Assembly: GCF_001654965.1 (NCBI RefSeq)
Contig: NZ_LXEV01000033.1
Span: forward strand, 1 to 60,242
From: Proteus hauseri ATCC 700826
GTDB taxonomy: Bacteria; Pseudomonadota; Gammaproteobacteria; Enterobacterales; Enterobacteriaceae
Direction: 5' to 3'
DNA length: 60,242 nucleotides
Positions 49,211-59,900 of the stretch are shown here, piece by piece. Each line of letters opens with the position of its first letter. The first letter of the stretch is position 1. The translations under genes and the position numbers were made by a program. The notes under the pieces were generated by a model, which saw only the letters and a list, made by a program, of their open reading frames with translations, did not search any database and was not told the DNA's origin.

Positions 49211-49332
49211 TACTCTAAATAATTCAAGGTGTAGCTAGGCGACCAGTGAATGAGTCGCTAGGAGCATACACAGTATGTGACTAGTGCGAATGAACGCTGT
49301 CAACAACGCTACAACTTGAAATATGACGAGTA
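49211..49332. repeat. ERIC-like palindromic repeat element
   Basis: The 122-bp element has imperfect terminal inverted repeats. The left end, TACTCTAAATAATTCAAGG then TGTAGC, matches the complement of the right end, TACTCGTCATATTTCAAG then TTGTAGC. The centre resembles the enterobacterial repetitive intergenic consensus: GTGAAT, then AGGAGC-TACA, then GTA-GTGACT in the right order and spacing. ERIC elements are about 127 bp and start and end in TA, as here. It overlaps the 3' end of tcdA. Confidence 0.82.
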
Positions 49333-50129
49333 CGTTGAGCCTTTGCTAGCATTTTCTTTAATGCGTGAGATACAGCAATAAAACCGAACGATGCCGTTAC
49401 CATTGTTACTGCGCCAAATCCTGCCGAACAATCCATTCGTTTTACCCCATCCGCCGTACTTTTAGCCGCACATACTGTGCCATCGGGCTGAGGATAAACA
49501 AGTTGCTCAGTTGAAAATACACAATCAATTCCCAATTTACCTTTGCTATTTTTAACCACATTAAAATCTGATTTCAGGCGTTCTCGTAGCTTAGCTGCTA
49601 ATGGATCTTGAATAGTTTTTGCTAAATCAACCACTTGGATTTGCATCGGGTCAATTTGTCCACCAGCCCCCCCCGTGGTAATTACTGGAATTTTATAACG
49701 GCGACAATAAGCTAATAACGCAGCTTTGGGGCGAATACTATCAATAGCATCAATAACATAATCAAACTCTTTATTCATCATTTCAGCCACATTATCAACA
49801 GAAACAAAATCATCAACGCTCGTGACTTTACATTCAGGATTGATCTCAAGAATACGCTGTTTCATGACGTCACATTTAGGTTGCCCTACGCTCTGTTTTA
49901 AAGCGTGGATCTGCCTATTTGTATTCGTTACACATACATCATCCATATCAATCAATGTTATTGCGCCAATACCACTACGCGCTAACGCTTCTGCCGCCCA
50001 ACTTCCTACACCACCAATACCTACAACACAGATATGAGCTTGGGAAAAGTAAGAGAGCGCTTGCTGTCCATAAAGCCGCCCGATGCCAGAAAAACGTTGT
50101 AAATAAGAGTCTGATAATGAATTTTGCAT
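49281..50129 (-). CDS. tcdA: tRNA threonylcarbamoyladenosine dehydratase TcdA
   Basis: TcdA (CsdL) is an E1-like enzyme that cyclises t6A37 of tRNA to ct6A with ATP, working with CsdA and CsdE. The nucleotide-binding VVGIGGVGSWAAEALARSG and VCVTNTNRQIHAL are intact, as is the QIQVVDLAKTIQDPL region. I chose the ATG at 50129 (282 aa); an upstream start (50186) is read from an intergenic hairpin. The last 16 residues (TRHISSCSVVDSVHSH) and the stop are encoded by the ERIC-like repeat and replace the short native tail. Confidence 0.95.
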   Translation of the reverse strand: MQNSLSDSYLQRFSGIGRLYGQQALSYFSQAHICVVGIGGVGSWAAEALARSGIGAITLIDMDDVCVTNTNRQIHALKQSVGQPKCDVMKQRILEINPECKVTSVDDFVSVDNVAEMMNKEFDYVIDAIDSIRPKAALLAYCRRYKIPVITTGGAGGQIDPMQIQVVDLAKTIQDPLAAKLRERLKSDFNVVKNSKGKLGIDCVFSTEQLVYPQPDGTVCAAKSTADGVKRMDCSAGFGAVTMVTASFGFIAVSHALKKMLAKAQRTRHISSCSVVDSVHSH

Positions 50130-50162
50130 AATGCTATAACAACCTAAATAACAGAGGTAATC

Positions 50163-50186
50163 ATGGCTATTGTTAATAATAGCCAT
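50163..50186 (-). promoter_or_regulatory. Hairpin in the mltA-tcdA gap
   Basis: ATGGCTATT (50163-50171) and AATAGCCAT (50178-50186) form a perfect 9-bp stem with a 6-nt loop. No U-run follows on the minus strand, so it is not a clear terminator. Its presence argues against translation starting at 50186. Confidence 0.45.
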
Positions 50187-50239
50187 ATCGTTTCAATGAT
50201 TTTACCGTTAATAGTAGTGAGTTGGATAGTAAATCGTAT

Positions 50240-51334
50240 TTATTGAGCAGGATTCAGTAAACTAAGTTGTGATTTTTTAAGCACCCATACACGGCCGTAA
50301 TGATTATAAAACCCAGCCATTTGTCCAGCCTCTTTGCCAATACCATGGTAAATATCAAAGTGATGTCCTTTTATCGCGCCACCCACATCTAATGCCACCA
50401 TTAAACGCATTTGGTATTCACCCGTAAATTTTCCCGTATTATCCAGCACAGGAATTTCTGCAAGTAATACCGTGCCTGGTGGGATTATGCTTCTATCTGA
50501 TGCCACAGAGGCTTTTGCAATTAAAGGAATAGCACTTGCACCACGAACTGGCGTAAATGGTTCTGGCTTGAAGAAAACAAAAGAAGGATTTTCTTCTAAT
50601 AATTTTCTGACTTCAACATCGTTGTGTTTATCTGCCCATTCGCGAATAGCCAGCATCGACATATCTTTTCTATCGACTTCACCGTTATCTATTAATACCT
50701 TGCCAATGCTGCGGTAAGGATGCCCATTTTTACCCGCATAACCAAAGAAAGTTAATGGTTTACCATCACCAAAATCGACATAACCACTCCCTTGAACTTC
50801 CATCATAAAATTATCCATGATCGAGTTACTATAAGCAGCAATTAGTGACTGGCTTAATGCACCATTATAAATCGCCGCACGAGAAGGCAATTTAGAACGA
50901 CTATTAGCCGGCATTTTATAAATAGGGTATTTAAAATCACCTTGTTGAGTTAAGCGAGCTTCAAGTACCGGGGTGTAATAACCCGTAAATTGAACGTTTC
51001 CGTAATTATCAACACCTTCCATTTGGAAAGCCGATAAATTAAATTGGCGTAGTTGACGGGTATCTGCACCAGAACGCAACCAATTTTCTATTGCTTGAAA
51101 CGTTTCTTTATTACTGTTGTATAAACGGGATGAGGTTTGATTTATCTGATTCACTTGCTGAAGATAATCAGGCCCATTAATAGGAGTACCTTGTGTATTT
51201 GGCGTATTTACTTCAATAAGATCTTGTTTAAGTTTTCCATCTTTATATTGCTGTCCTAAATCTGTTGGACGATGACATCCCGTCAAGGCAAACATAAACA
51301 TGCCTAGGATTAATGATTTGCGCCAAGTAAACAT
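50240..51334 (-). CDS. mltA: Membrane-bound lytic murein transglycosylase A
   Basis: MltA is an outer membrane lipoprotein that cleaves peptidoglycan glycan strands with formation of 1,6-anhydro-muramic acid. The lipobox is LTGC with Cys20. The MltA barrel domain shows VQFTGYYTPVLEARL near residue 115, and the C-terminal 3D domain with the catalytic aspartate is seen in LMVALDVGGAIKGHHFDIYHG. Length is 364 aa (E. coli 365). Confidence 0.97.
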   Translation of the reverse strand: MFTWRKSLILGMFMFALTGCHRPTDLGQQYKDGKLKQDLIEVNTPNTQGTPINGPDYLQQVNQINQTSSRLYNSNKETFQAIENWLRSGADTRQLRQFNLSAFQMEGVDNYGNVQFTGYYTPVLEARLTQQGDFKYPIYKMPANSRSKLPSRAAIYNGALSQSLIAAYSNSIMDNFMMEVQGSGYVDFGDGKPLTFFGYAGKNGHPYRSIGKVLIDNGEVDRKDMSMLAIREWADKHNDVEVRKLLEENPSFVFFKPEPFTPVRGASAIPLIAKASVASDRSIIPPGTVLLAEIPVLDNTGKFTGEYQMRLMVALDVGGAIKGHHFDIYHGIGKEAGQMAGFYNHYGRVWVLKKSQLSLLNPAQ

Positions 51335-51549
51335 TTTATATGCCCGCTAATTACTAAAATTTGTATTTTAAGGTTAGAAAGATACCAAAGCCAAATCAAT
51401 AAAGATATGGATACACAATCACTTGAGAAATTTTTCCTATTACCAAGACAAATTAAGCTAGCCCAATAAGTATAACTGGCTAATTTTACATCTTGATGTA
51501 TTATTTCTGACCGTTTTTAAAAGAAAACTATAAAAATTTCATAAAAAAC

Positions 51550-51577
51550 TTGCAACTCAGCAGATCCTGAGTATAGT
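51550..51577 (+). promoter_or_regulatory. Promoter of the initiator tRNA cluster
   Basis: The -35 TTGCAA (51550-51555) and -10 TATAGT (51572-51577) have a 16-bp spacer and a GC-rich discriminator (GCCCCTC), typical of stable RNA promoters. The first tRNA begins 16 bases downstream. Confidence 0.8.
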
Positions 51578-51592
51578 GCCCCTCTGTGGAGA

Positions 51593-51669
<77 letters not shown>

Positions 51670-51713
51670 ATTCACAAAGCAGTAAAGGCAGTAAAAGTTT
51701 TATAGTAATCAGT

Positions 51714-51790
<77 letters not shown>

Positions 51791-51813
51791 ATTTCTATAA
51801 ACAATAATTCAGT

Positions 51814-51890
<77 letters not shown>

Positions 51891-52116
51891 ATTCTTCTAA
51901 AGATTTTCTTCTCTTCAAATATTCAATTTTTAACTACTTCTCAAAAAATTCTAAAACTAAAGCATTGCTTGGTTATCTTTATGATCGTCATTGATTAATA
52001 TCTACTATTCCCCCACTCTATCTTAGAAATAAAACCAATAGTGTCGATAAAGCGAACAGTAAAAAGCGCAGAGTACACTTTCTACTGTCGATATTAATCT
52101 TGATGATAAATACTAA

Positions 52117-53379
52117 TTAGCGATCCGCTAAAGTTAACTCACCACCATTAGCAAAATACGCTTTAATCCCTTTAAAAATAGATTCAGCCATTTGTTGTTG
52201 GAATTTAGCCGTTTTTAGCTTTTTCTCTTCTTCAATATTACTAATAAATGCAGTTTCTACCAGGATAGAGGGGATTTCTGGCGCCTTTAATACCGCAAAT
52301 CCAGCTTGGTCTACTTTGTTTTTATGAAGCTTATTAATGCCACCAAGTAACTTGAGTACTTCACTACCAAATTTCAGGCTGTCATTAATCGTTGCTGTTT
52401 GCACAAGATCAAGCATGGCATGGTCTACATAACGGTCACCACTTTTACTCACCCCACCGATTAAGTCAGCCTCATTCTGAGTTTGGGCAAGATAACGCGC
52501 CGTATTACTTGTTGCACCATTTTTGGATAATGCAAAAACAGATGAGCCTCTTGCAGAACGATTAGTAAAAGCATCCGCATGAATAGAAACAAAAAGATCT
52601 GCCTGCATTTTTCTCGCTTTAGCAACTCGAACGGTTAATGGAATAAACACATCTTCATTACGAGTCATATACGCTTTCATTTTCGCATCTTTATCGATAA
52701 GCGTTCTTAAGCGGCGAGCAATCTGCAACACCACATCTTTTTCACGAGTTTTATATTTGCCAATAGCTCCTGGGTCTTCACCACCATGCCCCGGATCGAT
52801 CATGATAATAATAGGTCTATCGCGCCCAGCTCTACCGGGTTTACGCGTATCCGTTTGGGCTGGTACAGCTTGTTGTAAATCACCATCGTTATACTCACGC
52901 AACAGTGCTAATAACGGATCATCTTCTATCTCTGAAGCGCCATTACTTGGATAAAAATCTAGCACCAAACGATTTCTAAATTCAGCAACAGGTTTTAAAG
53001 TAAACATTTGTGGCTGAACCGGAGTTTTCACTTCAAATACCAGTCGAACTGTTTTTGGCGTATTTTGACCAACACGCATAAGTTTTAAATAAGGGTCACT
53101 CGTTTGAACTTGGTTAGCAGCCCCTTTTAAAACGCTATTAAGCTGAACACCTTCTAAGTCCACCACAACTCGCTCAGGATTTGACAGTGCAAACTGACGA
53201 TATTTTAATGGAGTACTCGATTCTATTGTCACACGAGTATAAGTCGAGGCAGGCCAAACCCTTACTGCAACAACAGATGCAGATGCGGCTAAACCAACAG
53301 GACTGACACTTAATAATAGTAACGCGCCAATTCCTTTAATAAGACGACGACGCGTTTGATTATGCTCTGAATGACTCAT
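52117..53379 (-). CDS. amiC: N-acetylmuramoyl-L-alanine amidase AmiC
   Basis: AmiC cleaves the amide between MurNAc and the stem peptide during daughter cell separation and is activated by NlpD at the septum. I chose the ATG at 53379 (420 aa). The N-terminus RRRLIKG followed by a hydrophobic stretch is a Tat signal. An AMIN domain (about 40-150) directs septal targeting. The Amidase_3 zinc domain shows [23 protein letters not shown] and [11 protein letters not shown] with the ligand and catalytic Glu residues. It reads away from argA. Confidence 0.97.
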   Translation of the reverse strand: MSHSEHNQTRRRLIKGIGALLLLSVSPVGLAASASVVAVRVWPASTYTRVTIESSTPLKYRQFALSNPERVVVDLEGVQLNSVLKGAANQVQTSDPYLKLMRVGQNTPKTVRLVFEVKTPVQPQMFTLKPVAEFRNRLVLDFYPSNGASEIEDDPLLALLREYNDGDLQQAVPAQTDTRKPGRAGRDRPIIIMIDPGHGGEDPGAIGKYKTREKDVVLQIARRLRTLIDKDAKMKAYMTRNEDVFIPLTVRVAKARKMQADLFVSIHADAFTNRSARGSSVFALSKNGATSNTARYLAQTQNEADLIGGVSKSGDRYVDHAMLDLVQTATINDSLKFGSEVLKLLGGINKLHKNKVDQAGFAVLKAPEIPSILVETAFISNIEEEKKLKTAKFQQQMAESIFKGIKAYFANGGELTLADR

Positions 53380-53569
53380 TGAAAATATTCCACAAAACAA
53401 TTAACGCCAATAAATACTGAAAGAGAGATAAAATAGACTGCGAACGAAAAACTTTACCCAATCCACTCATCACTGTCACTTAAAAACAGCACAAATACAC
53501 ACATTTACACAAATATTCTGCCTTCGGCTAAAACAATAAGATAGGATTTTACTTGCCATTCCTCTCCAA

Positions 53570-53608
53570 AAAGAATAAAAATACAATAAATGCGAATAAA
53601 AATTCACT
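53570..53608. promoter_or_regulatory. Two tandem ARG boxes (ArgR operator) at argA
   Basis: The 18-bp boxes at 53570-53587 and 53591-53608 are separated by exactly 3 bp, the canonical ArgR layout. Against the consensus WNTGAATWWWWATTCANW the downstream box (core GAATAAAAATTCA) misses one position and the upstream box (core GAATAAAAATACA) misses two. They lie directly upstream of the argA ribosome site, so arginine-dependent repression is expected. Confidence 0.87.
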
Positions 53609-53620
53609 TGAGAGGGTTTT

Positions 53621-54955
53621 ATGAAAGAGCGCAGCACCGAACTGGTCGATGGATTCCGCCACTCGGTTCCGTATATTAATGCACATAGAGGCAAAACCTT
53701 TGTCATTATGTTAGGTGGTGAAGCAATCGCTCACGAAAATTTCCCATCGATCATAAATGATATTGGGTTATTACATAGTTTAGGCATTCGCCTTGTTGTT
53801 GTGTATGGTGCAAGGCCACAAATTGATTCCGCACTTGAAGCGCAAAAATATGCACCGCTTTATCATAAATACACTCGAATAACCGACAGCAAAACACTTG
53901 AGATCGTAAAACAAGCAGCAGGTACATTACAACTCGATATCACTGCTCGTTTGTCAATGAGCTTAAGCAACACCCCACTACAAGGTGCACATATTAATGT
54001 TGTTAGTGGTAATTTTGTTATTGCCCAACCTTTAGGTGTTGATGATGGTGTTGATTATTGCCATAGCGGTAAAATTCGTCGTATCGATGAAGAAGCTATT
54101 CATCGCCAATTAAATAGCAATGCTATTGTATTAATTGGTCCTGTTGCAGTTTCTGTTACAGGGGAAAGTTTTAATTTAACTTCCGAAGAGGTCGCCACTC
54201 AGTTAGCCATCAAACTAAAAGCACAAAAACTTATTGGCTTTTGTTCTTTTCAAGGTGTTGTGGATGAAAATGGCTATATTCTTTCTGAGCTTTTACCTAA
54301 TCAAGCCGAGGATAAAATTCGCGAACTACAAACTGAAGGCGATTATCACTCAGGCACAGTGAGATTTTTACGAGGTGCGGTAAAAGCCTGTCGTCGAGGT
54401 GTAGAACGTAGCCACCTGTTAAGTTATCAATCTAATGGTGCATTAATTCAAGAACTGTTCTCTCGTGACGGTATTGGTACCCAAATTGTCATGGAAAGCG
54501 CAGAAAAAGTGCGTAGAGCCAATATTAATGATATTGGGGGCATCCTTGAACTTATTCGTCCTTTAGAACAACAAGGTATTCTGGTTCGCCGTTCAAGAGA
54601 ACAGCTCGAAATTGAAATTGACCAATTTACGATAATTGAGCGCGATAACCTTACAATAGCCTGTGCTGCACTCTATCCTTATCAATCCGAAAAAATTGGT
54701 GAAATGGCTTGTGTAGCTGTTCATCCTGATTATCGTAGCTCTTGTCGTGGTGAAGCTTTACTACAACGTATTTCAGCTCATGCCAAACAGATAGGTTTAG
54801 AAAAATTATTTGTTTTAACAACCCGCAGCATTCACTGGTTTCAGGAAAAAGGATTTGAACCGGCTGAAATTGATAAACTACCAATAGAAAAACAAGCGCT
54901 ATACAACTATCAACGCCGTTCTAAGATATTGATTTTAGATTTACACAAAGAGTAA
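53621..54955 (+). CDS. argA: N-acetylglutamate synthase
   Basis: ArgA acetylates glutamate with acetyl-CoA, the first step of arginine synthesis, and is feedback-inhibited by arginine. An N-terminal amino acid kinase-like regulatory domain (about 20-290, with VIMLGGEAI and [10 protein letters not shown]) precedes a C-terminal GNAT domain containing [20 protein letters not shown] near residues 362-381. Length is 444 aa (E. coli 443). GAGAGG provides the ribosome site. It is divergent from amiC. Confidence 0.97.
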   Translation: MKERSTELVDGFRHSVPYINAHRGKTFVIMLGGEAIAHENFPSIINDIGLLHSLGIRLVVVYGARPQIDSALEAQKYAPLYHKYTRITDSKTLEIVKQAAGTLQLDITARLSMSLSNTPLQGAHINVVSGNFVIAQPLGVDDGVDYCHSGKIRRIDEEAIHRQLNSNAIVLIGPVAVSVTGESFNLTSEEVATQLAIKLKAQKLIGFCSFQGVVDENGYILSELLPNQAEDKIRELQTEGDYHSGTVRFLRGAVKACRRGVERSHLLSYQSNGALIQELFSRDGIGTQIVMESAEKVRRANINDIGGILELIRPLEQQGILVRRSREQLEIEIDQFTIIERDNLTIACAALYPYQSEKIGEMACVAVHPDYRSSCRGEALLQRISAHAKQIGLEKLFVLTTRSIHWFQEKGFEPAEIDKLPIEKQALYNYQRRSKILILDLHKE

Positions 54956-54980
54956 TTTTACTTTTTAGTCATTCACAATG

Positions 54981-55016
54981 AAAAAGACAGGTATCCCTCT
55001 CAATACCTGTCTTTTT
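54981..55016. terminator. Terminator between convergent argA and recD
   Basis: A 14-bp perfect stem (54981-54994 with 55003-55016, core AAGACAGGTAT / ATACCTGTCTT) has an 8-nt loop and A/T tails on both sides, so it can act in both directions. Confidence 0.93.
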
Positions 55017-55038
55017 CATATTTGTTATCTTGATAAAT

Positions 55039-56952
55039 TTAATAACGCAGTTTATCAACCAACCCGCTACGACGTTGAATTCTTGTTTGAATTGCCATTT
55101 TCACCATATATTCAGAAGCATAAAGCGATAATTTCTGTTTTGCTCGCGTCAATGCGGTATAAAGTAATTCGCGGCTGACCACAGGTGAAAACTGATTGGG
55201 CAAAACCAATGCGGTATGTGCAAATTCCGAACCTTGTGATTTATGAACAGTCATTACATAGGCTGTTTCATGTTGAGGTAATCGACTTGGTTGAATTGCT
55301 TTTAACTTACCATCTGGCAATTGAAAAAATGCTTTCATTTCGCCTTCCTCGTTATTCAACATGATCCCTATATCACCATTAAATAATCCTAACGTACTGT
55401 CATTTCGTTGGATCATTATCGGACGCCCAATATATTCTCGCTGATAAATGCTTGAAGGACGACGGATCAAACGCTGGCGATGCAATAACATCTCAATGCG
55501 TTCATTTAATCCTGTCACGCCAAAAGGCCCTTCTCTTAATGCGCATAATAGACGGAACTGGTTAAAAGCATTAAGAATAACATCTGGTGATGCATCTTTT
55601 GATACCAATAACAAATAGTGATGATATGCACTTGCCGCATCTTGTAACATTCGTCCATAGTTATCGTCAGAATCTAAAGGGATAAAATCAACGTCTTTTA
55701 CTTCAAAAGCACAATCAGATTCATTTTTTGCCGATAATACTTTAGCTGTATTAAGTAGCTTTATAGCTGTTTGGGTTTGCCCTTTATTAACAGCAAAGGC
55801 CAACTGGCCAATACCTGAATCAGAGCCAAAGCGATAACTTTTACGTAGTAAGCAAAGAGAATCACTCACCACAGCAATTGGCGTTTGGGAAACAGGAATT
55901 GGTGGTATTGATTTATTTAATTCGCCTTGCGTTAACATATTGATTTGTTCAAATCGATGCTGACTAAAACCATCATCCGCAAAACGACAAATATCACCAA
56001 GCACAGCGCCAGCCTCTACAGAGGCCAGCTGATCTTTATCGCCTAAAAAAATCACATGACATTGAGAGGGAAGTGCATCAATTAATTTTGCCATCATTGG
56101 TAAATCCACCATAGAGGCTTCATCGACGACTAAAATATCTAACTGTAACGGGTTGTCTCGATGATAACGTACTTGCTGACTTTCAGGCTGAGCGCCAAGC
56201 AAACGGTGAATAGTTTGAGCTTGCTCTGGCATCCATTTTGTTTCTTCATCGTTTAAAGAAAGCTGAGCCAAGGCTTTACCTAATGATTCGGTCAATCGAG
56301 CGGCTGCTTTTCCTGTCGGCGCTGCAAGTTGAATAATGGGTTTTTCTTGAGCCGTTAACATAACAAAAGCAGCAAGAATTTTTGCAACCGTTGTTGTTTT
56401 TCCTGTTCCTGGCCCCCCTGAAATAACTGAGATAGGACTAGTAATAGCAACCGATGCAGCCACCTTTTGCCAATTAGTTTCTGTAGTCTGATTAGATGTT
56501 GGGAATAATTTATTTAAAACATCCATCAGCTTTTGGTTATCAAAATCAACTTTTGGGTGCTCTGTTCTAAAAAAGTTAGCAACGCGTTCTTCGTAACTCC
56601 ACATTCTTTGTAGATAAAGCAATTCGTTATCTAAAATAATCGGAGCTGAACTATTTTTACCATCACTAACACAACCACTGTTTGTTAATTTATCTATCAA
56701 CTGCTGTGATGAAGATATTCCCATTTCATGCCAGATAGCTTGTGATAACTCAGGTTGTCGTCCATCAAATAATCTATCTTGCTGTAAAATACTTAAAGGT
56801 AAACAGACATGTCCCGCGCCGGTTTGAGCACTTAAATAAGCAAAAACAAACAATAAAATCGGGTTGTTATCTTCCACTAGCATTTGAGCAAAACGAACAT
56901 CTAACGGGCGTAATAGATTTTGAGTGATAGCTTGCTTTAATAATTTAATCAT
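55039..56952 (-). CDS. recD: Exodeoxyribonuclease V alpha subunit RecD
   Basis: RecD is the fast 5'-3' helicase of the RecBCD complex and is needed for its nuclease activity and Chi response. Walker A is GGPGTGKTTTVAKIL near residue 180, Walker B VVDEASMVDLPMM near 285, and the C-terminal helicase motif VMTVHKSQGSEF near 582. Length is 637 aa, somewhat longer than E. coli (608), with extra residues in the middle and near the N-terminus. Its ATG overlaps the recB stop (ATGA-type, 4 bp), so the two are coupled. Confidence 0.97.
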   Translation of the reverse strand: MIKLLKQAITQNLLRPLDVRFAQMLVEDNNPILLFVFAYLSAQTGAGHVCLPLSILQQDRLFDGRQPELSQAIWHEMGISSSQQLIDKLTNSGCVSDGKNSSAPIILDNELLYLQRMWSYEERVANFFRTEHPKVDFDNQKLMDVLNKLFPTSNQTTETNWQKVAASVAITSPISVISGGPGTGKTTTVAKILAAFVMLTAQEKPIIQLAAPTGKAAARLTESLGKALAQLSLNDEETKWMPEQAQTIHRLLGAQPESQQVRYHRDNPLQLDILVVDEASMVDLPMMAKLIDALPSQCHVIFLGDKDQLASVEAGAVLGDICRFADDGFSQHRFEQINMLTQGELNKSIPPIPVSQTPIAVVSDSLCLLRKSYRFGSDSGIGQLAFAVNKGQTQTAIKLLNTAKVLSAKNESDCAFEVKDVDFIPLDSDDNYGRMLQDAASAYHHYLLLVSKDASPDVILNAFNQFRLLCALREGPFGVTGLNERIEMLLHRQRLIRRPSSIYQREYIGRPIMIQRNDSTLGLFNGDIGIMLNNEEGEMKAFFQLPDGKLKAIQPSRLPQHETAYVMTVHKSQGSEFAHTALVLPNQFSPVVSRELLYTALTRAKQKLSLYASEYMVKMAIQTRIQRRSGLVDKLRY

Positions 56953-59900
56953 ACTTTTTTCTCACTCGTGGTTTCACTATTACTTGTTATATCTTCACCT
57001 TTAAATAAGGCATCCAGCGCGAGTACAAAGTCCTCTTTCGGTAAAAATGCATAAACCCCATTTCCGGGATGTTTTGCATCAATACCACGTAAAAATAGAT
57101 AATAAATCCCCCCGAAATGTCGCTTATAGTCATAATCGGGGATGCGTTGCTGCAAAAAGCGGTGTAACGCCAATGTATAAAGCTGATATTGTAAATCGTA
57201 GCGATGATCCATCATCGCATTTGCCATAGCTTCTTGAGTGTAATCTTCACTCGATTCACCTAACCAATTCGATTTATAATCAACTACATAATATTTCCCT
57301 TCCCATAAAAAGACTAAATCGATAAATCCTTTTAACATCCCTTGCACTTGTTGAAACTGAAGTGCAGAACATTGAGCTGATAACGGATCATAGCGATTAA
57401 TTAGCGTGGTTAATTTCGCTGCTGACATTTCTTTTTCAATAGGAATATAAAACTGCAACTCATCAAGCTGCTGATTTTGTGGAATATCTGCTAGGCATAA
57501 TCCTTGAGCATTTAACGGGGTATGAAACAGTGTTTCCATCCATTCCACCAATAACGCCGCCCATTTTTGATCAAAACCTTGAGCTGATAATTGCTCTTGC
57601 ATCCATACTTCATCAATAGGTTGAGAAAAATCAAGTACTTCAAGTAATTCATGCAAAAATGTACCAGCAACAGCACCTCGAGGAAAATGGTGGATAGAAG
57701 TTGCTTGAGTCTCACCTACGGCTTTTTCACCTTTAGCGTCTGTATCTAACCCAGGGGCAATAGATTGTACTAATGCTTCAATATCACCATTTTCATATTG
57801 AAAACCTCGATTTGAATGTTGATAAGTTAAGCCGGAGTAACTGGTTATACGCCAGTTATCTTGTATCTTACGTTTAAACACTGCTGCTTCTAATTTTACT
57901 TCTGGTAAAAGTATTGGTTGGTAGCGATGCAGAGAAACATCTTCCAGTGTTGTCACTTTAATATTGTCATCTAATAATTCATTAATAGATTGATGTAATA
58001 GTTCACTATCACCTTCTTTACCATGCTGTAGCAGATACCCTAAAGCATTTTTATGAAGGTCTGTTAATCCTGATTTACGTCTATTTCCTTTCACTAAAGG
58101 AGCAACACCGACATAACAACAAAACTCAGAGCGTGTTAATGCTACATAGAGCAACCGTAAATCTTCAGCAAGCCGTTCTTCATCGGCTAAACGTAAACTT
58201 TCAGGTTGATTAAAAATATCTAGTTTTGCGTGAAATTTTTCTCTGTCGTGATACAGCGCGCCTTTTTGCTCTTGATAATTACAAGCAAAAGGCAGACAAA
58301 CAATAGGATACTCAAGCCCTTTCGATTTATGAATAGTACAAATCCGGACAAGATTACGATCACTTTCCAATCGCATTTGCTGACTTTCAGACTGAGCATC
58401 TGGATGAGAAATTTGCTGTGCCAACCAACGGATAAGACCATGTTCACTATCAAGCAATAAGGCCGTTTCTTGTAATAATTCACCAATATGCATGATATCG
58501 GTTAAACGTCGCTCGCCATCCACACTCGCTAGTAAGTTTTCAGCAATATGATTATCTATCATAACCTTGCGTAACATCGGTAGCACGCCGCGTTTTTGCC
58601 ATAATAGAAAATAGTCGGCAAATTGCTCGACATAACGGTTCCAGCGCTGCTCATCAAGGTTAAGCTCATCAATTTGTTTAGCACTAAACCCAAATAAGGC
58701 GCTCGCTAAAGAGGCTCTTAATACACGCTCTTTTTCTGGAGTGACGACAGCTTGTAATAACCAAAGCAAGTCTTTTGCTTCATTCGTCTCAAAAACACTT
58801 TCACGATTGGATAAGAAAACAGACTGAATAGATAAAAGATTAAGCGCATCACGAATTAATAAAGCCTCTCTACGGCTACGCACTAACACCATAATATCTG
58901 AAGAGGTAACGGATATCTTTTTACCATGGCGAACTAAACAAGCTTGATCCTGTGCGCCAGCAGATAACCAATCACGAATTTGCACAGCGCATTGTGTTGC
59001 CATTACTTGTTCATAATTTCCTGTTGAAATGCTATCGCCATCAACCAGCCAAAAATTAAAAGGAGCTACAGGTTTATTGTGATAAACAAACGCCATATTC
59101 TGATTTTTTTCAGCGGAACTGACTTCGATAAAAGGAATATGAGTAAATAAGAAAGGAGCATTTGAACGAGAAAATAGCTTATTAACAGCACTTACCATCC
59201 CCGGCGCTGAACGCCAGTTAGTGTTAAGAGTATAGTGATGTGAAGTCTGTTGTCTGGCTTGAATATAGGTAAAAATATCTGCGCCACGAAATGCATAAAT
59301 GGCCTGTTTAGGATCACCGATAAACAATAAACCACTATCTTCATAGTCATGATAAATAGCGTTAAATATTCGATATTGTTGAGGGTCAGTATCTTGGAAT
59401 TCATCGATCATCGCTACGGGGTAACGTTGACGAATTGCTTGAGCAAGAAGATCACCGCCTTCTCGCCTTAATGCTTTATCTAAACGAGTAAGCAAATCAT
59501 CAAATCCCATCTCGCCACGGCGTATTTTTTCGTTTTCAATACCTTGGCGAATTTCAGGAATAGCATTTGCCAAAATAACATCACGCAACGTTAAACTCTG
59601 TTTGCAAAGCACTTCGATTTCAGTAAAAAGAATATGCTCGGGTGCTGGCCCTTTTGACGCCTTTTCATTCAATGTTTGTTGAGAAAAACGGACTAAACAA
59701 TCAGGCAAAAGGTAACTGTTGGTTTCAACTATTGATGCCCATATTGTTATCTCCTCAATCCATTTAGGGAGATTACGGCTACTATAGCTGCGTTTATCAA
59801 CACCAGAAGCTGATATCCATGATTCAACCTCATGATGATGCTCACGCCAGCGCTCTTTGACTTTATTGATGGCATTGATAACAGTTTGATGTCGCTGTTC

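Noticed and set aside
50130-50186. Extended tcdA start adding 19 residues.
   Set aside because: The extension is read from an intergenic hairpin and has no counterpart in TcdA proteins.
53466-53490. Possible LexA box (CTGT...ACAG) upstream of argA.
   Set aside because: The spacing between CTGT and ACAG is 9, not 8, and the centre lacks the expected TA-rich pattern.
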